64,000 nucleotides of DNA from Gordonia sputi NBRC 100414. GTDB taxonomy: Bacteria; Actinomycetota; Actinomycetes; Mycobacteriales; Mycobacteriaceae. The translations under genes were made by a program, and so were the position numbers. The stretch is from positions 1-64,000 of the forward strand of contig NZ_BAFC01000113.1 in assembly GCF_000248055.1 (NCBI RefSeq). Direction: 5' to 3'. The notes beneath the pieces are model-generated. The model saw nothing but the letters and a program-made list of their open reading frames with translations. It was not told the origin of the DNA and did not search any database. This document shows, one piece after another, positions 57,476-64,000 of this stretch (the first letter of the stretch is position 1; each line of letters begins with the position of its first letter).

Positions 57476-58027
57476 TCATGCTGGCATGCCGAGTTCCGCG
57501 AGTGTGGTGACGAGTGCGAATCGACCCGACAGCGCCGCCGCTGTCCGCTCGATCACCGTCGCCGCGTCAAGCACCCCTGACCCATCGGCGAGCGGCAGTG
57601 GATGCGTCGCCGTCGCATCGATCACCACCTCGACGGAGTAGCCGAGATCGCTCGCGACCCGGGCCGTGGTCTCCACGCACTGCTCCGTGCGGATTCCTGC
57701 GAGACGCACGGTATCGATTCCTGAGTGGATCAGCAATTGCCCGAGATTGGTTGTGGTGAAGGCATTGTGACTCGTCTTGACGATCACCGGCTCGTCGGAG
57801 CGGGGCACGAGGTCGTCAACGAGCCGCACCAATCCGCGTTCCGGATCGAACGGTCCCTCGCTGCCCGGGGCGGAGTGCAGCACCCAGATCACCTGGTCGC
57901 CGCGAACACGCGCCGACTCCACGAGCTCCGCCACTCTGATGGCGATCTCCGGATCCGAGATCTGCTCCCACGAGGGCTGCTGTCGAAACGATTCCTGGAC
58001 GTCGATGACGATCAATGCGTTTGCCAT
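57476..58027 (-). CDS. isochorismatase-like cysteine hydrolase
   Basis: A 183-residue cysteine hydrolase. The triad is visible: Asp9 in IVIDVQESF, Lys in VIVKTSHNAF and Cys in EQCVETTARVASDLG. Such enzymes hydrolyse isochorismate, nicotinamide or carbamoyl compounds; the sequence does not fix which. It leads the GlxA-like regulator gene, a common pairing in actinobacteria. Confidence 0.85.
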   Translation of the reverse strand: MANALIVIDVQESFRQQPSWEQISDPEIAIRVAELVESARVRGDQVIWVLHSAPGSEGPFDPERGLVRLVDDLVPRSDEPVIVKTSHNAFTTTNLGQLLIHSGIDTVRLAGIRTEQCVETTARVASDLGYSVEVVIDATATHPLPLADGSGVLDAATVIERTAAALSGRFALVTTLAELGMPA

Positions 58028-58100
58028 GTATCGATCATGGCCTCACCGCGGCACGCAGAACAGGTACAAGAAGGTCACTGACCGGAACGATCAGGACACG

Positions 58101-59627
58101 TCATGGCGGCGGCAGCAGTCCGTCGGGAACCGGCGTCGTGGTCGTCGTGGTCGGAGGTGTCAGTTGACCCGCTCCTGCACCACGATCGTTATGTGACTGC
58201 GACGCACCACCATTCGAACCAGCCCCGCCAGAGGGTTGCTGATGGCTGGGAGTCGGCGTCTCCACACCGGGAGCGGGCGTCCCCGACGGCGGAACGAACC
58301 CCGGCGGCAGCAGCTTGGGCGGAATCGTGATTCCGGGCGGCAGTGGCAAAGTGGGACGACTGGTCTCGGCGCTGGGTGGCCGCGTTGTCGTCGACGGCGT
58401 ACTCGGACGCGCGGAGAGTGTCAGCGTGGACGGCGACGGCGTCGTCGGAGGCAATTGCGTTGTCGCCCAACCCGGTCCGTCGTCCTCGCGCGCTGTGCGC
58501 GGGGCTTCGGCCGACGTCGAGGTGAGTGGTGTCGGTTCCTGTCTCGTCTCCGAGGGAACGATGTCGGACTGGTCGGAGTCGGTCGATATCGACGCGACGC
58601 GAGCACTCGAGGGCGACGGGATGTCCGTGGAGTTGCCGGTGAGTGTCGAACCCACCGCATACACCGTGAACATCGCTGCGGCAATGACAACGGCTGCAAC
58701 AGCGATCGGCAGCGGAGAGAGCACTCCCCTGCGCCTCCCGCCTCCGATGAAGGCCAATCGACTGGGCGCCGTTGCCTGCTCGGAGGAGAGCATCGCGGCG
58801 CCCACAGCTGCAATTTGTTCCGGATTCGTCGGGATGACGACCTCGACGAGTCCGCCTTCGGCATCCTCTTCGGGCACCATGTCGGCGATGGTCGGCAGGT
58901 TCGCCAGACCACCGACGAGAACCACCGCGCACGCCGAATGCGTTGCGAGGTAACGGCTCAGCTCTTCGCGAGCGTCTTTCAGGAATGGACGTACCGCCGA
59001 GGCGAGCGTTGCGTCGCCGATTCGGAACCGGCCGGCGGCGTCGACTGTGCCGTGCTCACCCGACTCCTCCTTGGCGGTTCTGACGGCACTACGCAAAGCG
59101 TTGCGACTGAGCTTGTTCGAGAACGAACCACTCACGGCGCCCGCGTCGTCGACCACTTGGCGGACGATCGCGTCGTCGAGCGCGCGCCCCGACAGTGCGC
59201 GTGAGTGTGTGATGTCGCCGATGGCTCCGCTCGAAGGCTCGACGGTGTAGAAGGTCGTGCCGGTATCGCCGCAGTCGACGACGACCACCGACCTGTATCG
59301 CCCGATCTGGCCCGTTTCGATCAAGCAGGCCACCACGGCCTCCTCGACGGAGACGAGGTGGATCTGCCGGCGTGGACCCGACCCCGTCGAGCCGATGAGC
59401 TCACGCCCGAGATCGCCGCCTGCCGCGACGCCGATCGGCCCCACGCGTCGGTCGGCGCCGCGCGCGGCGTCGAGCATGAGGTCGATGCCCGCGTTGACCC
59501 TGCCCGCGGTGTCGTGACCATCGCTGGGATCGACGTCGATCACCCGTGACTCCACGAGTTCGCGACCCGAGCCGTCACGTGTGAGCAGGACGAAGTGAAT
59601 CATGCCCTGACCCAAGGAAACACCCAT
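58101..59627 (-). CDS. Hsp70-like protein with membrane segment and Pro/Thr tail
   Basis: A 508-residue protein. Residues 1-~285 are a compact actin-like ATPase half of Hsp70: phosphate loops VVVVDCGDTGTTFY, the helical NALRSAVRTAKEE, and VVLVGGLANLPTIADMV. There is no peptide-binding domain. One membrane segment (LPIAVAAVVIAAAMFTVYAVG, near residues 304-324) is followed by ~180 Pro/Thr/Ser-rich residues outside. Such fused proteins occur in mycolic acid actinobacteria with unknown role, perhaps sensing or wall assembly. Function unknown. Confidence 0.78.
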   Translation of the reverse strand: MGVSLGQGMIHFVLLTRDGSGRELVESRVIDVDPSDGHDTAGRVNAGIDLMLDAARGADRRVGPIGVAAGGDLGRELIGSTGSGPRRQIHLVSVEEAVVACLIETGQIGRYRSVVVVDCGDTGTTFYTVEPSSGAIGDITHSRALSGRALDDAIVRQVVDDAGAVSGSFSNKLSRNALRSAVRTAKEESGEHGTVDAAGRFRIGDATLASAVRPFLKDAREELSRYLATHSACAVVLVGGLANLPTIADMVPEEDAEGGLVEVVIPTNPEQIAAVGAAMLSSEQATAPSRLAFIGGGRRRGVLSPLPIAVAAVVIAAAMFTVYAVGSTLTGNSTDIPSPSSARVASISTDSDQSDIVPSETRQEPTPLTSTSAEAPRTAREDDGPGWATTQLPPTTPSPSTLTLSARPSTPSTTTRPPSAETSRPTLPLPPGITIPPKLLPPGFVPPSGTPAPGVETPTPSHQQPSGGAGSNGGASQSHNDRGAGAGQLTPPTTTTTTPVPDGLLPPP

Positions 59628-59882
59628 CGACGTCGTCTCGTCGTGGGTGGAGCGATCGTTTGGTCTATCCAGCGTCGAAGAGATTGGTTGCCTGCCCGTT
59701 TGTCGCCGTTCGTCGTTCGCCGTTCATTGCGGCGCGCTCTAGCACTGCCGCAGCGCACCACGACTCACTCGGTGCGCTCACGCCCGGGTTCAATGAATCC
59801 AGAGGTCCCGGATGCTGATCCGACAGGTGCCGAATCAGCTCACGTCACGGGACACTTTACCGAAGCGTGCTCCATATTGTAA

Positions 59883-60206
59883 TCAATCCGTGCCCAACGG
59901 ATCTATTGACGCAGCTAGCCATAACATGAGGGCTCCGACGCTGGCAAGGGATATAACGTCGAAGAATCTTCCTCTGACCTGCAGTAATCCGACTCGTGAC
60001 GTTGGCAACACCGCGCGCATGAATGCGCCGAGAAGCAGAGCCGTTCCGAAAACGAACGAACCACGTCGCCAACGGTCGAACAACACCAGCGCCGCTCCGG
60101 CGATCACGCCGAGCATCACCAGCAGATAGGGAATCTGCGCGATGTAGGCGCGGACCCGACGGGCATGGCGAAGCTGCCGCACCCGCGCATCCGTCGCTGA
60201 GTTCAC
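59883..60206 (-). CDS. DUF3017 family membrane protein
   Basis: A 107-residue protein with three membrane segments. It corresponds to Rv3355c, which also follows folD. GTG start at 60206 overlaps the folD stop by 4 bases (GTGA), with GGAGG upstream. The N-terminus is basic and cytoplasmic. Function unknown. Confidence 0.82.
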   Translation of the reverse strand: MNSATDARVRQLRHARRVRAYIAQIPYLLVMLGVIAGAALVLFDRWRRGSFVFGTALLLGAFMRAVLPTSRVGLLQVRGRFFDVISLASVGALMLWLAASIDPLGTD

Positions 60207-61087
60207 CGTCCGGAACCTCCGGCGACGCTCACTCCGGCTGCAAGATCTGCCTCTGCACGCTCGACCACATTGACGAGCAGGAACGCGCGCGTCAGTGGCC
60301 CGACGCCGCCCGGGTTCGGTGACACATATCCCGCGACGTCCCACACGTCTGGGGCGACGTCGCCGACCAGCCCGTCCTCGGTGCGGCTGACGCCGACATC
60401 GATGACCGCTGCCCCCGGCTTGACCATGTCTCCGGTAACCAGATGCGGCACACCTGCCGCGGCCACGACGACGTCGGCACGCTTGATCTCTGCGGCGAGG
60501 TCGCGGGTTCCGGTGTGACACAGCGTCACGGTTGCGTTCTCACTGCGTCGAGTGAGCAGCAGACCGATCGGGCGTCCGATCGTCACACCACGGCCGACGA
60601 CAGTGACGCGGGCACCGTTGATCGGGATGTCGTAGCGCCGCAGCAGGTGAATCACGCCGCGCGGCGTGCACGGGAGCGTCGACTCCTTGCCGAGGACGAG
60701 TCGTCCGAGGTTGATCGGGTGCAGACCGTCGGCGTCCTTGGCGGGATCGATCCGCTCGAGCGCGGCGTTCTCGTCGAGATGCCGTGGCAGCGGGAGTTGC
60801 ACGATGTAGCCGGTGCAGCCGGGGTCTGCGTTGAGCTCGTCGATGGCCGCGTTGAGGTCTTCGGTGGTGGCGTCCGCGGGTAGATCCTTACGGATCGACG
60901 CGATGCCGATCTTGGCGCAGTCGGAGTGCTTGCCCTTGACGTAGGACTGCGAACCCGGATCGTCGCCGACGAGGATCGTGCCGAGACCCGGCATCACGCC
61001 GGCCATCCGCAGCTTGTCGACGCGTTCACGGAGATCGGCGAAGATCTCGTCGCGGGTCAGCTTGCCGTCGAGTCGTATCGCGCTCAC
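60203..61087 (-). CDS. folD: bifunctional methylenetetrahydrofolate dehydrogenase/cyclohydrolase
   Basis: A 294-residue folate enzyme. Seen: the [13 protein letters not shown] block with the catalytic Lys, the [17 protein letters not shown] signature, [11 protein letters not shown], the NADP-binding [16 protein letters not shown] and the C-terminal [15 protein letters not shown]. It supplies one-carbon units, also for methionine synthesis. GTG start at 61087. Confidence 0.95.
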   Translation of the reverse strand: MSAIRLDGKLTRDEIFADLRERVDKLRMAGVMPGLGTILVGDDPGSQSYVKGKHSDCAKIGIASIRKDLPADATTEDLNAAIDELNADPGCTGYIVQLPLPRHLDENAALERIDPAKDADGLHPINLGRLVLGKESTLPCTPRGVIHLLRRYDIPINGARVTVVGRGVTIGRPIGLLLTRRSENATVTLCHTGTRDLAAEIKRADVVVAAAGVPHLVTGDMVKPGAAVIDVGVSRTEDGLVGDVAPDVWDVAGYVSPNPGGVGPLTRAFLLVNVVERAEADLAAGVSVAGGSGR

Positions 61088-61120
61088 CCGTCCATTGTTC
61101 CATCCTGTCCGAGCCTCGGT

Positions 61121-61187
61121 GTCAGGTGTGGGGCGTCGGGGTGTCAGATGTCGGGGCGTCGGATGTCGGGGCGTCGGATGTCGGGAT
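61121..61187. repeat. imperfect 15-bp tandem repeat
   Basis: Three adjacent 15-base units (GTCGGATGTCGGGGC and near copies) at 61143-61187, with a weaker one before. They lie between divergent folD and the threonine dehydratase-like gene, in or near their promoters. Confidence 0.75.
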
Positions 61188-61226
61188 CAGCGATTCGCTG
61201 CGTCCATCCGAGTACCGTGCTGCCAT

Positions 61227-62183
61227 ATGCCCACGAACGCCGCCCGCCCGGTCACCATCGCCGACGTCAGGAGGGCGCGAGGGCGTATCGCGACGCACGT
61301 TCGACGCACGCCGGTGCTGCGCGCGGAGATCGACACGGTCAGCGGAAGTGTTCCGGTGGTCTTCAAGCTGGAGTACCTGCAGCTCGGCGGCTCGTTCAAA
61401 GCCCGCGGAAGCGTGAATGCCGTGCTCGCGGCGCGCGACGCGGGAAAGCTCACAGATAGCGGAGTGGTGGTGGCGTCCGGCGGAAACGCCGCGATCGGCG
61501 CAGCGCATGCGGCGCGGATCGTCGGCACGCGGTGCACCGTCGTCGTACCCGAGAACGCCCCACCGGTGAAGGTGACGGCGCTGCGTGATCTCGGAGCCGA
61601 CGTGCGTCTACACGGCTCCAGGTATCACGACGCGGCCGAGTTCGCGGGTGCCCTCGCCACGAAGACGGGTGCGCTGCTGCTCCACGCGTACGACCTTCCC
61701 GACATCGTCGCCGGCGCCGGGACCATCGCCCTCGAGTTGGCCGCCGACGTTCCCGGGCCGCAGACCGTCGTCGCGTGCGTGGGAGGCGGCGGACTGCTCG
61801 GAGGTCTCGCAGCGGCCCAGCGCCCCGGCGATCGTCTCGTCGGCGCGGAGCCCACCGGAGCGTCGAGTCTGCATCAGGCGGTGGAGGCGGGTGGGCCGGT
61901 GTCGGTCGAGCTCGACAGCATCGCCGCGGACTCGTTGGGCGCCACCAGGATCGGCGACATCTGCTGGTCGACCATCGCCGACAAGGCAGTCGAGAGCGTC
62001 GTCGTCTCCGACGACGCTATCATCGCCGCGCGTCGAATGCTGTGGGAGCGGTTCCGCATCGTCGTCGAGCACGGCACCGCCACCGCGGTCGCGGCGGTGG
62101 CCGCCGGGCTTGTGAAACCGGCCCCCGACTCGACGCTCTGCGTGCTGCTGTGCGGAGCCAACACCCGACTCGACGACCTCTGA
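61227..62183 (+). CDS. threonine/serine dehydratase-like PLP enzyme
   Basis: A 318-residue fold-type II PLP enzyme. The PLP lysine is in GGSFKARGSVNAV (near residue 58), and the glycine loop is CVGGGGLLGG. It is shorter than biosynthetic IlvA and lacks its regulatory ACT domain, so it resembles catabolic threonine/serine dehydratases. Start ATG at 61227; TACCGT 8 bases upstream could be the -10 of a leaderless transcript. Confidence 0.86.
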   Translation: MPTNAARPVTIADVRRARGRIATHVRRTPVLRAEIDTVSGSVPVVFKLEYLQLGGSFKARGSVNAVLAARDAGKLTDSGVVVASGGNAAIGAAHAARIVGTRCTVVVPENAPPVKVTALRDLGADVRLHGSRYHDAAEFAGALATKTGALLLHAYDLPDIVAGAGTIALELAADVPGPQTVVACVGGGGLLGGLAAAQRPGDRLVGAEPTGASSLHQAVEAGGPVSVELDSIAADSLGATRIGDICWSTIADKAVESVVVSDDAIIAARRMLWERFRIVVEHGTATAVAAVAAGLVKPAPDSTLCVLLCGANTRLDDL

Positions 62184-62239
62184 GCCGACTGGGCCCTCCC
62201 TCACGCCGACTGGGCGTTCCCTCGCGCCGACTGTGCGTC
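62184..62239. repeat. 21-bp imperfect tandem repeat
   Basis: Two 21-base units (62184-62204 and 62205-62225, beginning GCCGACTGGGC) and a partial third (GCCGACTGTGCGTC) directly after the stop of the dehydratase gene. No hairpin with T-tract is evident. Confidence 0.7.
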
Positions 62240-62276
62240 GACCGCCCCGGCGGAGCGTCGGGTCGCCCTCTGCACA

Positions 62277-62750
62277 ATGGACTCCATGTTCCGCATCATG
62301 TTCTATCAGCCGTGTATCCCACCCAACACGGGTAACGCGATCCGGCTGGCTGCCAACACCGGCAGCGAACTCCATCTGATCGAGCCGCTCGGTTTCTCGA
62401 TGTCCGACGCTCAGGTGAAACGGGCAGGCCTCGACTACCACGAGATGGCGAACGTGACCGTCCACCCGAACCTCGTCACAGCGTTCACCGAGCTGAAACC
62501 GCAACGCGTCTTCGCATTCACCGCGCATGCATCGCGCTACCACACCGACGTCGACTATCGCCCCGGCGACGTACTGCTGTTCGGTCCGGAACCCACCGGA
62601 CTCCCCGACGACGTGCTCGCCGAACCCGAGATCACCGACCGGCTTCGTATCCCGATGCTCGCCGGGCGACGCTCACACAACCTGGCGAATGCCGCGAGCA
62701 TCGTCGTGTACGAAGCGTGGCGACAGAACGGATTCGACGGCGCGGTGTGA
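62277..62750 (+). CDS. trmL: tRNA (cytidine(34)-2'-O)-methyltransferase, TrmL/SpoU type
   Basis: A 157-residue SPOUT methyltransferase. Seen: PPNTGNAIRLAANTG, GLDYHEMANV, LLFGPEPTGLPDDVL and the knot motif IPMLAGRRSHNLANAASIVVYEAWRQ. It should methylate the wobble ribose of certain tRNAs using SAM. ATG 62277; ATG 62286 gives the family consensus MFRI and may be the true start. Homologue of Rv3366. Confidence 0.92.
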   Translation: MDSMFRIMFYQPCIPPNTGNAIRLAANTGSELHLIEPLGFSMSDAQVKRAGLDYHEMANVTVHPNLVTAFTELKPQRVFAFTAHASRYHTDVDYRPGDVLLFGPEPTGLPDDVLAEPEITDRLRIPMLAGRRSHNLANAASIVVYEAWRQNGFDGAV

Positions 62751-62863
62751 CGAAAGTGTCTGCGCACTAACGGGACTGACGCACAGTCGGCGCCACGGAG
62801 CGCACGGTCGGCACTATGCGGGGCTCACTCGATGGAATCGCGTGGGCTTGGTAGACCGCCCGC

Positions 62864-63091
62864 CTAGCCGACGCGGAAACGCTTGGTACGCGCGGTCGCT
62901 CCCCCGATGAGTGCCACCTTGGACTTCGGCACGCCGAGGTGCTTGGCGAGCAGTTCGGCGACCGCCTTGTTCGCCTTACCCTCGGTGGCGGGCTCGCGCA
63001 CGTAGATGGTGATGGAACCGTCCGGCCCGGTCTCGACGAGCGGCCCCTTGCGACTGCTCGGTTTTGCCGTGACGATCACCTGTTTCGCCAT
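62864..63091 (-). CDS. DUF167 (YggU) family protein
   Basis: A 75-residue protein with the DUF167 pattern VTAKPSSRKGPLVE, VREPATEGKANKAVAELLAKHLGVPKSKVALIGG. Function unknown. The ATG at 63091 has GAGAGGA 5 bases upstream. Immediately downstream of dnaE2 on the same strand. Confidence 0.85.
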   Translation of the reverse strand: MAKQVIVTAKPSSRKGPLVETGPDGSITIYVREPATEGKANKAVAELLAKHLGVPKSKVALIGGATARTKRFRVG

Positions 63092-63157
63092 CTGTTCCTC
63101 TCCCCGCTGTCGTTGTGCGCGAATGCTTTCCGCGCAGTTGTCAGTGCACATTTCACA

Positions 63158-64000
63158 TCAGTGCCAATCCCGCGAGCGGGTACCCACTCGAAGATCCATC
63201 CGCTGCAACCGATCTGCAACCACCGTCACCGCACCCTCTGCATTCTGCACTCTGCCGCGTACCAGCAGCGCCGACGCCGAGTGTGCCAACTCGCGATACC
63301 GCGACCACAGCCCGACCGAGCACACCACGTTGACCATCCCGGTCTCGTCTTCGAGGTTGATGAACGTCACGCCGGATGCTGTCGCCGGACGCTGCCGGTG
63401 GGTGACAGCCCCTCCGACGATGACACGTGACCCATCCGGCACAGACAATAGCGCCTCAGCGGGCAGGACACCTATCGCAGTCAACCGCGGACGCAGGAAC
63501 TGCGTCGGATAATTCGACGGCGTGATCCCCGTCGCCCAGGCATCGGTGGCGGCCAGCTCAACATCCGACAATCCCGGCAGCGTCGGTACCTGCGCAGATG
63601 ACTCCAACTCGAGTTGCTCGGCGCTCGCGGAGGCCGCGGCGCCCGCCTCCCACAACGCTTGTCGTCGACTCATGCCGAAACACTCGAACGCCCCCGCGCC
63701 CGCCAATCCCTCGAGGTGCGCGAGGTTGAGGTCGGCTCGCCGCGACAGGTCGGTGATGCTCGTATACGGACCGTCGACTCCCCTTGATTCGACGATGCGC
63801 GCCGCGACGTCGTCTCCGACCCCGCGTATCGACGCCAACCCGAGCCGCACGTCGAGCCCGTCGTTCTCCAACGTCGCCTCGGCCAGCGACGCGTTGATAT
63901 GCGGCCGGTGCACGTCGACGCCATGTCGGCGGGCGTCGGCGACCAATGACTGCGGCGAGTAGAAGCCCATGGGCTGTGCGCGCAGCAACGCGGCGCAGAA
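63158..64000 (-). CDS. dnaE2: error-prone DNA polymerase DnaE2, C-terminal part
   Basis: The frame runs off the right edge (FCAALLRAQPMGFYSPQSL), so only the last ~280 residues are visible. A helix-hairpin-helix segment (LASIRGVGDDVAARI) precedes an OB-fold (VIVGGAVTHRQRPATASGVTFINLEDETG). These belong to DnaE2, the damage-inducible translesion polymerase that works with ImuA/ImuB in actinobacteria. The homologue is Rv3370c. No imuAB is seen in this window, but the gene's upstream side lies outside. Confidence 0.88.
   Translation of the reverse strand, partial: FCAALLRAQPMGFYSPQSLVADARRHGVDVHRPHINASLAEATLENDGLDVRLGLASIRGVGDDVAARIVESRGVDGPYTSITDLSRRADLNLAHLEGLAGAGAFECFGMSRRQALWEAGAAASASAEQLELESSAQVPTLPGLSDVELAATDAWATGITPSNYPTQFLRPRLTAIGVLPAEALLSVPDGSRVIVGGAVTHRQRPATASGVTFINLEDETGMVNVVCSVGLWSRYRELAHSASALLVRGRVQNAEGAVTVVADRLQRMDLRVGTRSRDWH

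Noticed and set aside
59628..59882. tRNA gene suggested by GGGTTCAATGAATCC
   Set aside because: No matching acceptor, D or anticodon stems could be placed around it.
61121..61187. CRISPR-like array at the 15-base repeats
   Set aside because: Units are directly adjacent without spacers.

Overview
The window looks like chromosomal DNA of a high-GC actinobacterium of the order Mycobacteriales, most likely Gordonia or a close relative (Williamsia, Rhodococcus). The reasons are strongly GC-biased codon use, frequent GTG starts, a secreted PE-PPE-type hydrolase, WXG-like (type VII secretion) proteins, IdeR/DtxR iron boxes, a SAM-IV riboswitch before metY-metX, and a gene order that follows the Mycobacterium tuberculosis Rv3296-Rv3370c region as I recall it: lhr, nei, glpD, lpdA, GGCT-like, amidohydrolase, deoD, pmmB, upp, Rv3311-like, add, deoA, cdd, sdhCDAB, aminotransferase, dacB1, yihY-like, trpS, metY-metX, DUF3017-folD, trmL, dnaE2. 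I see no insertion sequence, prophage, CRISPR array, tRNA or rRNA. The species is not proven by this window.

Layout. 1-4.6 kb: the end of a VWA/CoxE-like gene, an acyl-CoA dehydrogenase, an FhuF-like iron-sulfur protein, and a cobalt importer cbtB-cbtA behind a cobalamin riboswitch. 4.6-10.1 kb: DNA repair pair lhr-nei. 10.1-18.4 kb: a PPOX-like protein, glpD, a Gly/Ser/Pro-rich probable type VII substrate with a partner gene, lpdA, a GGCT-like protein, an M20 amidohydrolase and an enoyl-CoA isomerase. 18.4-29.6 kb: nucleoside salvage (deoD, pmmB, upp, add, deoA, cdd), interrupted by a stand-alone ABC ATPase and a two-gene operon joining a YxxxD protein to a WxG-NlpC/P60 endopeptidase. 29.6-33.3 kb: sdhCDAB behind an iron box. 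33.3-34.6 kb: a secreted MmpS-like protein and a 0.76 kb repeat-rich gap. 34.6-44.8 kb: genes that fit polyamine or amine catabolism (APC permease, Usp, class I amidotransferase, FAD oxidoreductase, aldehyde dehydrogenase, Lrp regulator, class III aminotransferase), with a TetR-thioesterase pair inserted. 44.9-53.5 kb: dacB1, yihY-like, trpS, an exonuclease III family gene, the iron-storage pair bfd-bfr with two iron boxes, an MFS exporter and the PE-PPE hydrolase. 53.5-64 kb: SAM-IV riboswitch with metY-metX, a GlxA-like regulator with an isochorismatase-like hydrolase, a membrane-anchored Hsp70-like protein, folD-DUF3017, a threonine dehydratase-like gene, trmL, a DUF167 gene and the C-terminal part of dnaE2.

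Three genes are broken by small shifts: the APC permease (C6 run at 35634-35639), an epimerase-like gene (8-bp tandem duplication at 39647-39662), and a small membrane protein at 27330-27895. Read errors in the assembly and true pseudogenes cannot be told apart here. The leads I find most worth following are the WxG/YxxxD endopeptidase operon, the repeat cluster at 33.9-34.4 kb, the second WXG-like gene pair at 12.4-14.3 kb, and the Hsp70-like protein with a proline/threonine-rich outer tail.
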